Shown here: positions 9,608-17,858 of the stretch, piece by piece | Numbering within the stretch: position 1 is the stretch's first letter | Layout: the number at the start of each line of letters is the position of its first letter | NCBI GenBank assembly: GCA_018266395.1 | Contig: JAFEAM010000012.1 | Span: forward strand, 1 to 64,000 | Source: Bacteroidota bacterium | GTDB taxonomy: Bacteria > Bacteroidota > Bacteroidia > Cytophagales > Cyclobacteriaceae | DNA: 64,000 bases | Direction: 5' to 3' | The notes under the pieces: model-generated | Told to the model about the DNA's origin: nothing | The model's database searches: none | What the model saw: the letters and a program-made list of their open reading frames with translations, nothing else | Position numbers and translations under genes: made by a program

Positions 9608-10618
9608 CTATTGTTCCGCATAGATCACACCCAGTACCACGGTGCCAACCGTACCAATGGTCTCTTTGCTGATTATCGAGATGTTATCACTGGTGGTGTG
9701 ATGGAAAGCACCAAATGATTGCTCCACGGGATCATAGGATATGATGTCTGCCGTCGGGATGTTGGCTTTTTCATTCATAAACTGATGATCATCCAGGACT
9801 GCGTCCTGATCCTGATGGACAAAAACAGAAGAGTATCCTTTTTTTGCAGCCATTGCCCAGATTTTGGTTACCACACTGCCCGCATATTCCAATGAAGTCC
9901 CTTCTTTGAAGAACTTCGCGTTTCTGCCTCCTACCATATCCAGCAAGATACCGTACTGTGCCTGGTAGGCAGGCTTGTGTTTGTTTCTGGACCAGTATTG
10001 TGACCCCAGGCACCACCATGATTCCTGTCCTTGCGGAAGGGCGTGATGTGAAGATGCTTCATGCTTTTCACCCCAATCCTCACCATCAAACAGAATAATA
10101 TCAATGCCCACATCAGGCTTGTTGTTCGAGTTCATAAGCCGCGCGATTTCGAGAAGGATGGCAACGCCGCTTGCTCCGTCATTGGCTCCGTCCATCGGCG
10201 CATTTGGTTTCTCCGGATCCTTGTCTGCAAAAGGTCGTGTATCCCAATGCGCGGCCAGTATTACCCTTTTCTGCACAGAAGGATTAAAAGCGGCGATGAT
10301 ATTCCGAAGTGATAGTTTCCTGTCATCAAATGTTGAAGCTTCAAAAGACTGAACGGTGACCTGTGCTCCGTAAGTCTTCAATTTTGCGATCAAATAATCG
10401 CCCGCAATGTCATGGGCGCTGGAATTAGGAACACGCGGCCCAAATGACACCTGTTTTTCCACAAATGAATAGGCCGAATCGACGTTAAAAACAGGGACAG
10501 ATTTGGTAGAGATTGTCTTTTCGTCTGAAGATTTACTCCCGCCGCATCCTGTCAGAAGAATTGCTGCAATCAATATGTTCAAACCCGCTGTAAGTCTGAA
10601 AAATACACCTCTTGCCAT
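9608..10618 (-). CDS. Glutaminyl-peptide cyclotransferase-like M28 lipoprotein
   Basis: A 336-residue lipoprotein of the M28 zinc-peptidase fold, most like the animal-type (type II) glutaminyl cyclases known from Bacteroidota such as Porphyromonas gingivalis. Those enzymes convert N-terminal Gln of exported proteins to pyroglutamate. The lipobox is LLTGC after a short hydrophobic stretch. Zinc and catalytic residues are suggested by AHWDTRPFADKDP, MDGANDGASGVA, LFDGEDWGEK and the His of FGAFHHTTSD. WWCLGSQYW also fits QC. The ATG at 10618 gives a correct signal peptide; an ATG 174 bp upstream does not. A plain aminopeptidase is the alternative. Confidence 0.78.
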   Translation of the reverse strand: MARGVFFRLTAGLNILIAAILLTGCGGSKSSDEKTISTKSVPVFNVDSAYSFVEKQVSFGPRVPNSSAHDIAGDYLIAKLKTYGAQVTVQSFEASTFDDRKLSLRNIIAAFNPSVQKRVILAAHWDTRPFADKDPEKPNAPMDGANDGASGVAILLEIARLMNSNNKPDVGIDIILFDGEDWGEKHEASSHHALPQGQESWWCLGSQYWSRNKHKPAYQAQYGILLDMVGGRNAKFFKEGTSLEYAGSVVTKIWAMAAKKGYSSVFVHQDQDAVLDDHQFMNEKANIPTADIISYDPVEQSFGAFHHTTSDNISIISKETIGTVGTVVLGVIYAEQ

Positions 10619-10641
10619 ATGGGAAAATTGTGCTATATTTG
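10612..10641 (+). promoter_or_regulatory. Promoter of the rimP-nusA-infB operon
   Basis: TTG (10612-10614), a 19-bp spacer and TATATTTG (10634-10641) match the Bacteroidota consensus closely. The -33 element lies inside the first codons of the divergent lipoprotein gene. The expected transcript start, about 7 bp after the -7 box, leaves a leader of roughly 55 bases that contains the hairpin at 10668-10690. Confidence 0.75.
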
Positions 10642-10667
10642 CATCACTTTCGTATGAAACTTCAATA

Positions 10668-10697
10668 AGAGGGGACCATGAGTCCCCTCTTTGTTTA
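10668..10697 (+). promoter_or_regulatory. Terminator-like hairpin in the rimP-nusA-infB leader (candidate attenuator)
   Basis: AGAGGGGAC-catga-GTCCCCTCT is a perfect 9-bp stem with a 5-base loop, followed by TTGTTTA. It lies between the promoter and the rimP ATG at 10705. A G+C-rich stem plus a T-rich run in the leader of an operon that encodes NusA suggests transcription attenuation, possibly by NusA itself. The T run is interrupted by G, so termination may be partial. Confidence 0.55.
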
Positions 10698-10704
10698 TCG
10701 AAAA

Positions 10705-11169
10705 ATGGATGTAAAGGCGAAAATAGCAGAATTGGCAAAGGAAAGCCTCCTGAGTTCGGCTCAGTACGTGGTGAATGTCCTTGCTTCGGCAAAGAATCTG
10801 TCGAAAATCACCGTTGTGGTAGACAGCGACGATTCCATCACCGTTGATGACTGCACTGCGATCAGCAACCGGCTTTCACAGAAACTGGATGAGGCCAATG
10901 TAGGCAGCGGTCGCTACGTTCTGGAGGTCACAACACCGGGACTGGATCAACCCCTGGCCTTAATCCGTCAGTATCATAAAAACATAGGGAGGCAGATGAA
11001 AGTCCAGCTAAAAGACCACATGATGGTGCAGGGTAAACTGATCTCCTCCACCAGTAATGAAATTGTTATCCGGGAAGAATCCGGAAAGGGAAAACACAAA
11101 ACAGAAAGGGAAGTAATGATCCCATACGAAAACATTGAACGAGCATTTGTAATGGTTTCTTTTAAATAG
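10705..11169 (+). CDS. rimP: Ribosome maturation factor RimP
   Basis: RimP helps assemble the 30S subunit. The 154-residue protein begins MDVKAKIAELAKESL. Its core KITVVVDSDDSITVDDCTAI, followed by SNRLSQKLDE and the GSGRYVLEVTTPGLDQPL signature, is diagnostic. The ATG at 10705 is chosen over one at 10678, which lies inside the leader hairpin. nusA follows 10 bp later and infB after that, the classical operon order. Confidence 0.95.
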   Translation: MDVKAKIAELAKESLLSSAQYVVNVLASAKNLSKITVVVDSDDSITVDDCTAISNRLSQKLDEANVGSGRYVLEVTTPGLDQPLALIRQYHKNIGRQMKVQLKDHMMVQGKLISSTSNEIVIREESGKGKHKTEREVMIPYENIERAFVMVSFK

Positions 11170-11179
11170 AGAATGTAAT

Positions 11180-12424
11180 ATGGATATCACCAACCTCATT
11201 GAGTCGTTTGCTGACTTCGCCAAACAAAAGAACATTGATCGTCCCACGATGATACGCATCCTGGAAGATGTGTTTCGGACCATGATCAAGAAGAAATTCG
11301 TCAACGACGACAACTTTGATATCATTATAAACGCGGATAAGGGAGATTTGGAAATCTATCGCATCCGTGAAATTGTGGATGATGATTCAGAAGATATATG
11401 GGACCACGACAAAATCAGTCTCACCGATGCACGCAAGATTGAACCTGATTTTGAAGTGGGTGAAGAGGTTTCAGAGCCTATCGAGATTGAAGCCTTCGGC
11501 AGGCGCGCAGTCACTACCGCTCGCCAAACGCTCATGCAAAAGGTCAAGGATCTTGAGAAGGATATCCTGTTTCAGAAATACAAAGACATCGTGGGTGAGA
11601 TTATCACCGGTGAGGTATATCAGGTATTAAGCCGTGAAGTACTGCTCATCGATGGGGAAGGCAATGAAATTTCCATTCCAAGAGGTGAGCAGATTCCGAA
11701 AGACCGTTACCGCAAGGGAGAGAATGTAAGGGCGATTGTACACAAAGTGGAAATGGTCAACGGCAATCCCAAGATTGTTCTTTCGCGTACATCACCTGTT
11801 TTTCTTGAAAGACTGTTTGAACAGGAAGTTCCTGAAGTCTACGATGGTCTCATTACAATTAAGAAAGCTGTCCGTGAACCCGGCGAGCGGGCCAAAGTCG
11901 CCGTGGAATCGTATGATGACCGCATCGATCCCGTGGGAGCCTGCGTGGGGATGAAAGGATCGCGGATACACGCCATTGTGCGGGAACTCCAGAACGAAAA
12001 TATTGATGTGATCAATTTCACCGAGAACCTTGAGTTGTTCATTCAGCGGGCACTTTCTCCTGCCAAAATTGTGAGCATGAAGATTGACAAGGAGAACAAC
12101 CGTGTCTCCGTTTATTTGAAACCCGATCAGGTTTCACTTGCCATTGGAAAGGGTGGTCTCAACATTAAGCTCGCGAGCAGACTGGTAGGGATGGAAATCG
12201 ACGTGTTCAGAGAACTTGGCGAACAGGCTCCTGAAGAAGACGTCGATCTGGATGAATTCTCAGACGAAATTGAAGGCTGGGTAATTGATCAGTTGAAACA
12301 AATAGGGCTTGATACAGCCAAGAGTGTGCTGGCCCTTAACAAAGAAGAATTGGTCAGGAGAACTGACCTGGAAGAAGAAACAGTTGATAATGTGGTCGCC
12401 GTTTTGAGTAAAGAATTCGAATAA
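11180..12424 (+). CDS. nusA: Transcription termination/antitermination factor NusA
   Basis: NusA binds RNA polymerase and nascent RNA and modulates pausing, termination and antitermination. The 414-residue protein has the N-terminal polymerase-binding domain (to about residue 125), an S1 domain starting near GEIITGEVYQVLSREVLL, and two KH domains (DPVGACVGMKGSRIHAIV and VSLAIGKGGLNIKLASRLVG). A C-terminal helix-hairpin-helix-like tail (IDQLKQIGLDTAKSVLAL) follows. The tail is much shorter than the two acidic repeats of E. coli NusA. It lies between rimP and infB. Confidence 0.97.
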   Translation: MDITNLIESFADFAKQKNIDRPTMIRILEDVFRTMIKKKFVNDDNFDIIINADKGDLEIYRIREIVDDDSEDIWDHDKISLTDARKIEPDFEVGEEVSEPIEIEAFGRRAVTTARQTLMQKVKDLEKDILFQKYKDIVGEIITGEVYQVLSREVLLIDGEGNEISIPRGEQIPKDRYRKGENVRAIVHKVEMVNGNPKIVLSRTSPVFLERLFEQEVPEVYDGLITIKKAVREPGERAKVAVESYDDRIDPVGACVGMKGSRIHAIVRELQNENIDVINFTENLELFIQRALSPAKIVSMKIDKENNRVSVYLKPDQVSLAIGKGGLNIKLASRLVGMEIDVFRELGEQAPEEDVDLDEFSDEIEGWVIDQLKQIGLDTAKSVLALNKEELVRRTDLEEETVDNVVAVLSKEFE

Positions 12425-12473
12425 TTTTCAAAGGACTTAACATAAATCAGGAAAAACATAGTCAATTTTGAGC

Positions 12474-15116
12474 ATGGCTGAAGAAAAAATGATACGGCTG
12501 GGACAGGCGTCACGGAAGCTCAATGTGGGGCACAATACCATATTGGACTTTCTGACCAAGAAGGGGTTTACCGTTGAGAACAACCCCAATGCCAAGCTGA
12601 CGGCTGAGCAATTTGCCATGCTCGCAAAGGAGTATGCTTCTTCGGCCTCCGAAAAGATCGAGGCTTCAGTGCTCACCATCGGCGGAAAGCACAGTGAAAC
12701 ACTGACTATCCAAAGTGAACCTGAATCGCATCGTAAGAAAGCTGAAGAAGAGGATAGCATTCTGATCAAGAACCTCGGGTCCAAGGAAATCAAGGCAAAG
12801 GAGGAGGTCAAGCAGCCTGAGAAAGTGGAGCGTGAGAAGACCAAGCTGGAAGGCATCAAGGTTGTTGGCAAAATCGAACTCGAAAAGAAGAAAAAAGAGG
12901 AACCCAAAGAAGAACCGAAGCAACCTGAGCCTGTGGTTACACCTCCGGTTGTGGAGGAAGAAAAGGCTCCTCAACCTCCGGAATTAGAAGTCATCAAAGC
13001 CAAGGCAGATAAACTCCAGGGTTTGAAAGTTGTTGACCGGATCGATTTACCTGTTGAAAAGAAACCTGCTGCAAGTGCTGAATCAAAGGACGATGCACGG
13101 AAGAAACGTCCGAGGAAACGGATCACCTCTGTACCCGGTGACAAGGGCGCGCGTCCCGGTGCAGGCGGTGCACCCGGAAGACGTACACCTCAGCAACCGC
13201 ACAAGGAAGAACCATCCGAAAAAGAAATTCAGGAACAGATTCGCGCCACTCTTGCCAAACTGAGCGGTGGCCAGAAAAAGTTTACAGGAGCGAAATACAG
13301 AAAGGAAAAGAGACAGGCCATCTCCGAAGCTCAAGAGGAGAAAATGCTTCAGGAGCAGGAGTCTTCCAAGACGCTCCGAGTCGCAGAATTTATTTCAGCC
13401 AATGACCTGGCTTCCCTGATGAATGTTTCAGTGAATGAGGTTATCTCCACCTGCATGAATCTGGGCATGTTCGTTTCCATCAACCAGCGTCTGGATGCAG
13501 AGGCTATTACGGTAATAGCGGATGAATTCGGATATGATGTTCAGTTCACCACAGCAGAAGAAGAAACAGCGGTAGTGGAGGAACAGGAGGTTGAGGAAAA
13601 TCTTAAACCCCGGGCTCCCATTGTCACCATCATGGGTCACGTGGACCACGGAAAGACTTCGTTGCTGGATTACATCCGGAACACGAAGGTCGTTGCTTCA
13701 GAAGCCGGCGGTATTACCCAGCACATTGGAGCTTATGATGTGACCACCAAGAGCGGGCAGAAGATTGCATTTCTCGATACTCCCGGTCACGAAGCATTTA
13801 CTGCCATGCGTGCACGGGGTGCCAAGCTCACGGACGTAGCCATTATCGTTGTTGCGGCGGACGATGATGTGATGCCGCAGACGAAAGAAGCTATCAATCA
13901 TGCCCAGGTGGCAGGCGTTCCGATTGTGATCGCCATCAATAAGGTCGACAAACCCCACGCCAATCCGGACAAGATTCGGGAGTCTCTCTCCAAAATCAAC
14001 ATTCTGGTCGAAGAATGGGGCGGTAAATACCAAAGCCAAGAAATTTCTGCAAAGACCGGAAAAGGCATAGATCAACTCCTCGAAAAAGTATTGTTAGAAG
14101 CTGAACTTCTAAACCTCAAAGCTAATCCGGATAAACAGGCAGTCGGAAGTATCATAGAGGCTTCCTTGGATAAGGGAAGGGGCTATGTAGCTACGCTGAT
14201 GGTGCAGGCAGGAACGCTGCATGTAGGTGATATCATGGTTGCAGGCCCCAATCACGGAAGAGTGAAGGCCATGTTTGATGACACTGGCAACCGGCTTAAA
14301 GAGGCTGGTCCCTCCTCACCTGTTCAGGTGCTCGGCCTTGATGGCGCACCGCAGGCCGGCGAGAAGTTTGCCATCTATGAAACCGATCGTGAGGCCCGGG
14401 AAGTTGCCAACAAGCGGGCACAGCTGGTTCGCGAACAAAGTATCCGCACCAAGAAACATATCACGCTGGATGAGATCGGCCGCCGGATCGCCATCGGTTC
14501 CTTCAAGCAGTTGAATGTAATCGTGAAGGGCGATGTGGACGGTTCTGTAGAGGCGTTGTCAGACTCATTATTGAAACTCTCCACACCGAAGATTCAGGTC
14601 AGCATTATTCACAAGGCCGTCGGGCAGATATCCGAATCAGATGTACTTCTGGCTTCAGCCTCAGACGCTGTAATCGTAGGTTTCCAGGTTCGTCCTTCAG
14701 GGTCGGCACGCAAATTGGCGGAAAATGAAGAGATCGAGATTCGTCTCTATTCTATCATCTATGACGCCATCAATGACGTGAAGAGCGCCATGGAAGGAAT
14801 GCTGGAGAAAGAGATGGAGGAGGTTATTGTCGGAAACGCCGAAGTCAGGGAAGTATTCCGCATCTCCAAGGTGGGAACAATTGCCGGGTGTATGGTTACC
14901 GATGGATATATCAAGAGGGCCAACCCGATGCGCCTCATTCGCGACGGTATTGTCGTTTACGCTGGCAAACTGAGTTCGCTCAAGCGCTTCAAGGACGATG
15001 CCAGTGAAGTCAAGTCAGGCTTTGACTGCGGCATAGGCATTGAAAGCTTCAATGACATGCAGGTTGGCGACGTGATTGAAAGTTATGAGAACAGAGAGGT
15101 GAAGAAGACGCCCTGA
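12474..15116 (+). CDS. infB: Translation initiation factor IF-2
   Basis: The GTPase that brings initiator tRNA to the 30S subunit and promotes subunit joining. It has 880 residues. The N-terminal IF2N helix domain ([20 protein letters not shown]) is followed by a long Lys/Glu/Pro-rich linker to about residue 270 and a second IF2N domain ([20 protein letters not shown]). The G domain has [11 protein letters not shown] near residue 388, DTPGHEAF near 435 and [10 protein letters not shown] near 489. Domains II to IV follow. ATG 12474 ([11 protein letters not shown]) is preferred to the TTG at 12468. It is the last gene of the operon, before a bidirectional terminator. Confidence 0.98.
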   Translation: MAEEKMIRLGQASRKLNVGHNTILDFLTKKGFTVENNPNAKLTAEQFAMLAKEYASSASEKIEASVLTIGGKHSETLTIQSEPESHRKKAEEEDSILIKNLGSKEIKAKEEVKQPEKVEREKTKLEGIKVVGKIELEKKKKEEPKEEPKQPEPVVTPPVVEEEKAPQPPELEVIKAKADKLQGLKVVDRIDLPVEKKPAASAESKDDARKKRPRKRITSVPGDKGARPGAGGAPGRRTPQQPHKEEPSEKEIQEQIRATLAKLSGGQKKFTGAKYRKEKRQAISEAQEEKMLQEQESSKTLRVAEFISANDLASLMNVSVNEVISTCMNLGMFVSINQRLDAEAITVIADEFGYDVQFTTAEEETAVVEEQEVEENLKPRAPIVTIMGHVDHGKTSLLDYIRNTKVVASEAGGITQHIGAYDVTTKSGQKIAFLDTPGHEAFTAMRARGAKLTDVAIIVVAADDDVMPQTKEAINHAQVAGVPIVIAINKVDKPHANPDKIRESLSKINILVEEWGGKYQSQEISAKTGKGIDQLLEKVLLEAELLNLKANPDKQAVGSIIEASLDKGRGYVATLMVQAGTLHVGDIMVAGPNHGRVKAMFDDTGNRLKEAGPSSPVQVLGLDGAPQAGEKFAIYETDREAREVANKRAQLVREQSIRTKKHITLDEIGRRIAIGSFKQLNVIVKGDVDGSVEALSDSLLKLSTPKIQVSIIHKAVGQISESDVLLASASDAVIVGFQVRPSGSARKLAENEEIEIRLYSIIYDAINDVKSAMEGMLEKEMEEVIVGNAEVREVFRISKVGTIAGCMVTDGYIKRANPMRLIRDGIVVYAGKLSSLKRFKDDASEVKSGFDCGIGIESFNDMQVGDVIESYENREVKKTP

Positions 15117-15141
15117 TAAACAACAATGAACTGAAAAAGAA

Positions 15142-15170
15142 AAGCCTGACCGTTTGATCAGGCTTTTTTC
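15142..15170. terminator. Bidirectional terminator between infB and lemA
   Basis: AAGCCTGA-ccgtttga-TCAGGCTT is followed by TTTTC on the plus strand. Because the upstream side is A-rich, the minus strand reads TTTTCTTTTTC after the same stem. It serves both convergent genes. Confidence 0.85.
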
Positions 15171-15186
15171 ATTTTGTCTTTCTGGC

Positions 15187-15762
15187 TCAGAATTTCACTT
15201 CAGGAGCCTTTTCTGATCCTGCCTCAGCCTTGAAGTAGCCCTTCTCCTTGAATCCCAGAAGGGAGGAGAACAGCACATTCGGGAATTTCCTGCGGGAGAC
15301 ATTGTACTCGTTCACCGTATCGTTGAAACGCTGACGTGAAACATTAATCCTGTTTTCTGTACCGGCAAGCTCATCCTGCAGCCCTAGAAAATTCTGGTTC
15401 GCCTTCAGGTCAGGATAATTTTCAGCAACGGCCAGCAGCCTTCCTAATGCACTGCTCAAGCCGGCCTGCGCCTGCTGAAAAGCTGCAACGTTTTCCGGAG
15501 TAAGATTGCTCGCGTCAATTTTTACCTGTGTGGCCGAGGCTCTCGCCTCCATCACTTTGGTCAGTGTCTCTTTTTCAAAATTGGCATATCCTTTTACGGT
15601 ATTCACAAGATTTGGAATCAGATCGGCACGGCGCTGGTAGTCAGATTCAACATTTCCCCATGCCTTGCTAACTGCCTCTTCCCTGCTTACCAATCCATTG
15701 TAGGAGCTGAACCCCATCAGGACCAGAATACCCAGGACGATCCAAATGATATACTTTCTCAT
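15187..15762 (-). CDS. LemA family protein
   Basis: A 191-residue membrane-anchored protein. One N-terminal transmembrane helix (IIWIVLGILVLMGFSSYN) is followed by the LemA helical domain: SKAWGNVESDYQRRADLIPN, LVNTVKGYANFEKETLTKV, and VAENYPDLKANQNFLGLQDE. The ending RFNDTVNEYNVSRRKFPNVL and FKEKGYFKAE are typical. The domain lies outside the membrane in known family members; its function is not settled. The TPM-domain genes that often accompany lemA are not adjacent. It has a strong promoter of its own. Confidence 0.94.
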   Translation of the reverse strand: MRKYIIWIVLGILVLMGFSSYNGLVSREEAVSKAWGNVESDYQRRADLIPNLVNTVKGYANFEKETLTKVMEARASATQVKIDASNLTPENVAAFQQAQAGLSSALGRLLAVAENYPDLKANQNFLGLQDELAGTENRINVSRQRFNDTVNEYNVSRRKFPNVLFSSLLGFKEKGYFKAEAGSEKAPEVKF

Positions 15763-15785
15763 GTTAGGTGTGAATTAGTTTTTTG

Positions 15786-15818
15786 CAAAGATAGATGCAT
15801 TGAAATACCTCACCAAAA
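15786..15818 (-). promoter_or_regulatory. Promoter of lemA
   Basis: On the minus strand TTTTTG, a 20-bp spacer and TATCTTTG match the Bacteroidota -33/-7 promoter exactly. The -7 box is at 15786-15793, 23 bp before the start codon. Confidence 0.8.
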
Positions 15819-15832
15819 AGGCAATGATTCAT

Positions 15833-17029
15833 CTATTCTACCTGCAGAACCAGCCCTTTGAGGTATTCTCCTTCCGGATGATATATCGAAACCGGATGAT
15901 CGGCAGGTTGTGAGAGATGGTGCAAAACCCTGATGGATCTTCCGGTTTGGACTGCCGCCGACACCATGGTATCATAAAAGAGTTGACGATCTACAACCTG
16001 AGAACAAGAAAACGTAAATATCAGACCTCCGCTCCTGATCAACCGCATGGCTTCAGCATTGAGGCGCTGGTATCCTTTCATTGCCTGATGCCGGGCATCC
16101 CGGTGTTTGGCAAATGCCGGTGGATCCAGTATAATGATATCATAAGGAAGGGCTCCATTCAGTCTGGAGCGCTGAAAGAAATCAAAAGTATCTTCTGCAA
16201 AGCATGCATGCTTGTCCGGGCTGAATCCATTCAGCTCAATGTTCCTCCGGGTCATTTCGATTGCCTTGGCGGAAGCATCTACGGAATTCACAAGTACGGC
16301 ACCTGCCCGAAGTGCATAGACTGAGAATCCGCCGGTATAGCAGAACATATTCAAAACGCTCCTGCCTTTTGCATACTCCGCCAACAGTCGCCGGTTATCC
16401 CTTTGATCAAGAAAAAATCCGGTCTTCTGTCCTCCTTCCCAGTCTACAAGAAAGCGGTTGCCATTCTCAATGACAGCGTGGGGAACTGCATCTGCACCAA
16501 ACAGATAACCTCTATTCACATCCGGACCTCCGTGTTGATCCTGATAATAAACTGATCGAAGATTCTCCTGGTAGACCTTGCGCAGTGCTTCCAGAATCTG
16601 CAACCTGTCCCCATGAATTCCTGTGCTGTGCGCCTGCATGACACAGGCGCCGTCATAGAAGTCAATGATCAGTCCCGGAAGTCCATCTCCCTCTCCATGA
16701 ACCAGCCGATAGCAATTGGTTTGCTCATTCTCAATGTGGGCCAACCTCCGGAGTGAGAGCGCCGCAGCCAGTTTCTGACTGTAGAATCCTTCATCAGGAC
16801 TTTTATCACCAAACGATAGAATGCGTACAGCAATACTGCCCTCCTCCTGGTAATGTCCAAAACCGATAACCTTCCCTGAACTGTCGGCTACGGACACCCA
16901 GCCACCTTCGATAACGGAGCCCTCTGTCTTTTGAATTGCACCGGAAAAGACCCATGGGTGTCGTCTCAGAACCGACGATTCTCGTCCTCTTTTCAGTATA
17001 ACCTGTCCTTTGATTTTCATCAATTCCAT
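15833..17029 (-). CDS. rlmI: Class I SAM-dependent rRNA methyltransferase, RlmI-like
   Basis: Probably a 23S rRNA m5C methyltransferase (RlmI methylates C1962). The 398-residue protein has an N-terminal PUA domain (HPWVFSGAIQKTEG, GFGHYQEEGSIAVRIL), a central RlmI domain (QKTGFFLDQRDNRRLLAEYA) and a Rossmann methyltransferase domain. The latter has motif I in MFCYTGGFSVYALRAGA, motif IV in IIILDPPAFAKH and a candidate catalytic Cys in FTFSCSQVVD. The start may be the first or the fourth codon (both ATG). It is flanked by divergent genes and looks monocistronic. Confidence 0.88.
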   Translation of the reverse strand: MELMKIKGQVILKRGRESSVLRRHPWVFSGAIQKTEGSVIEGGWVSVADSSGKVIGFGHYQEEGSIAVRILSFGDKSPDEGFYSQKLAAALSLRRLAHIENEQTNCYRLVHGEGDGLPGLIIDFYDGACVMQAHSTGIHGDRLQILEALRKVYQENLRSVYYQDQHGGPDVNRGYLFGADAVPHAVIENGNRFLVDWEGGQKTGFFLDQRDNRRLLAEYAKGRSVLNMFCYTGGFSVYALRAGAVLVNSVDASAKAIEMTRRNIELNGFSPDKHACFAEDTFDFFQRSRLNGALPYDIIILDPPAFAKHRDARHQAMKGYQRLNAEAMRLIRSGGLIFTFSCSQVVDRQLFYDTMVSAAVQTGRSIRVLHHLSQPADHPVSIYHPEGEYLKGLVLQVE

Positions 17030-17124
17030 AAATTTGGCGCCCGGCCAATCAGAAAAATCCGGTTGGCCAAAGGTTGAACCAAAGTTTTAAATTCTTAAAT
17101 AAAGAATCTAATTGATTTTCACTT

Positions 17125-17706
17125 ATGAATCGCGCCATTCAATTGCTGCTTTGTCTTAGTTTGTCCCTCCTCACGGGATGCAACAATGTCCATGATGAAG
17201 CTGGTCCAGAAGAAAAACCGGCGGAAATACAGGACGGGCTTCATATAAAATTCGATGACACACCGGGTTTGGAAAAGATCGAATTCAGAAACGCCGGAGA
17301 TAAGTTGACCGGAACGGGTTACCTGCTCAACGGGCAGAAACATGGTTCCTGGACCGAGTATTTTGATAATGGCCGCGTCAAAACACTTACGACATGGGTG
17401 AATGGCAAAAAGGAAGGCTTGTTTCTGGAGTTTAACCTGAGCAACATGCTTGTCAGGCAATGCTTCTATCACCAGGATCAACGCCATGGTGAGTACCTGG
17501 AGTATGTCAACATGAATATCAAGGAGCAAAGAAATTACTCCAATGGAAGGCTTGAAGGTGTAACCAAGATATTCTATGACGACGGAAAGATTCTTGAAGA
17601 AGGAATTTATAGTGACGGCCAGCGGGACGGCATCTCTAAATGGTATGACCAGAACGGGAAAGTCACTATTGAATATCTCTACAAAAAGGGACAGTTGGTC
17701 AAATAA
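17125..17706 (+). CDS. MORN-repeat lipoprotein (YwqK-type)
   Basis: A 193-residue lipoprotein: signal peptide MNRAIQLLLCLSLSLLTGC with lipobox LLTG-C at residue 19. The mature part is built of MORN-like repeats of about 22-24 residues (GQKHGSWTEYFDNG, GKKEGLFLEF, DQRHGEYLEYV, GRLEGVTKIFYDDG, GQRDGISKWYDQNG). Databases often name such proteins YwqK antitoxin, but nothing here suggests a toxin partner. A surface or periplasmic structural role is possible. The function is unknown. Confidence 0.82.
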   Translation: MNRAIQLLLCLSLSLLTGCNNVHDEAGPEEKPAEIQDGLHIKFDDTPGLEKIEFRNAGDKLTGTGYLLNGQKHGSWTEYFDNGRVKTLTTWVNGKKEGLFLEFNLSNMLVRQCFYHQDQRHGEYLEYVNMNIKEQRNYSNGRLEGVTKIFYDDGKILEEGIYSDGQRDGISKWYDQNGKVTIEYLYKKGQLVK

Positions 17707-17803
17707 ATCCCAGGTTCAAAGCCCAGGATTGGAACCCATTCGGGCCATAATTCGTAATAAGACTACCCTGAAAAGTTGTCACAGAGGCATGTAAAAAAGG
17801 TGT

Positions 17804-17819
17804 TTGGCACGCTTTTTCA
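17804..17819 (+). promoter_or_regulatory. Sigma-54-like -24/-12 element before the DegP-type gene
   Basis: TTGGCACG, four bases, then TTCA. The first half is a perfect sigma-54 -24 element. The -12 half has TTCA instead of TTGC, so the GG-to-GC spacing of 10 bp is kept but the G is lost. The ATG lies 40 bp downstream. No TAnnTTTG box is seen in this gap. Confidence 0.4.
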
Positions 17820-17858
17820 GGCGATTTTAAGTGTTATCAGTACAAATTCAGCAGAACT

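Noticed and set aside
10678-10704. ATG at 10678 as the rimP start
   Set aside because: It lies inside the leader hairpin and would add nine residues not seen in RimP.
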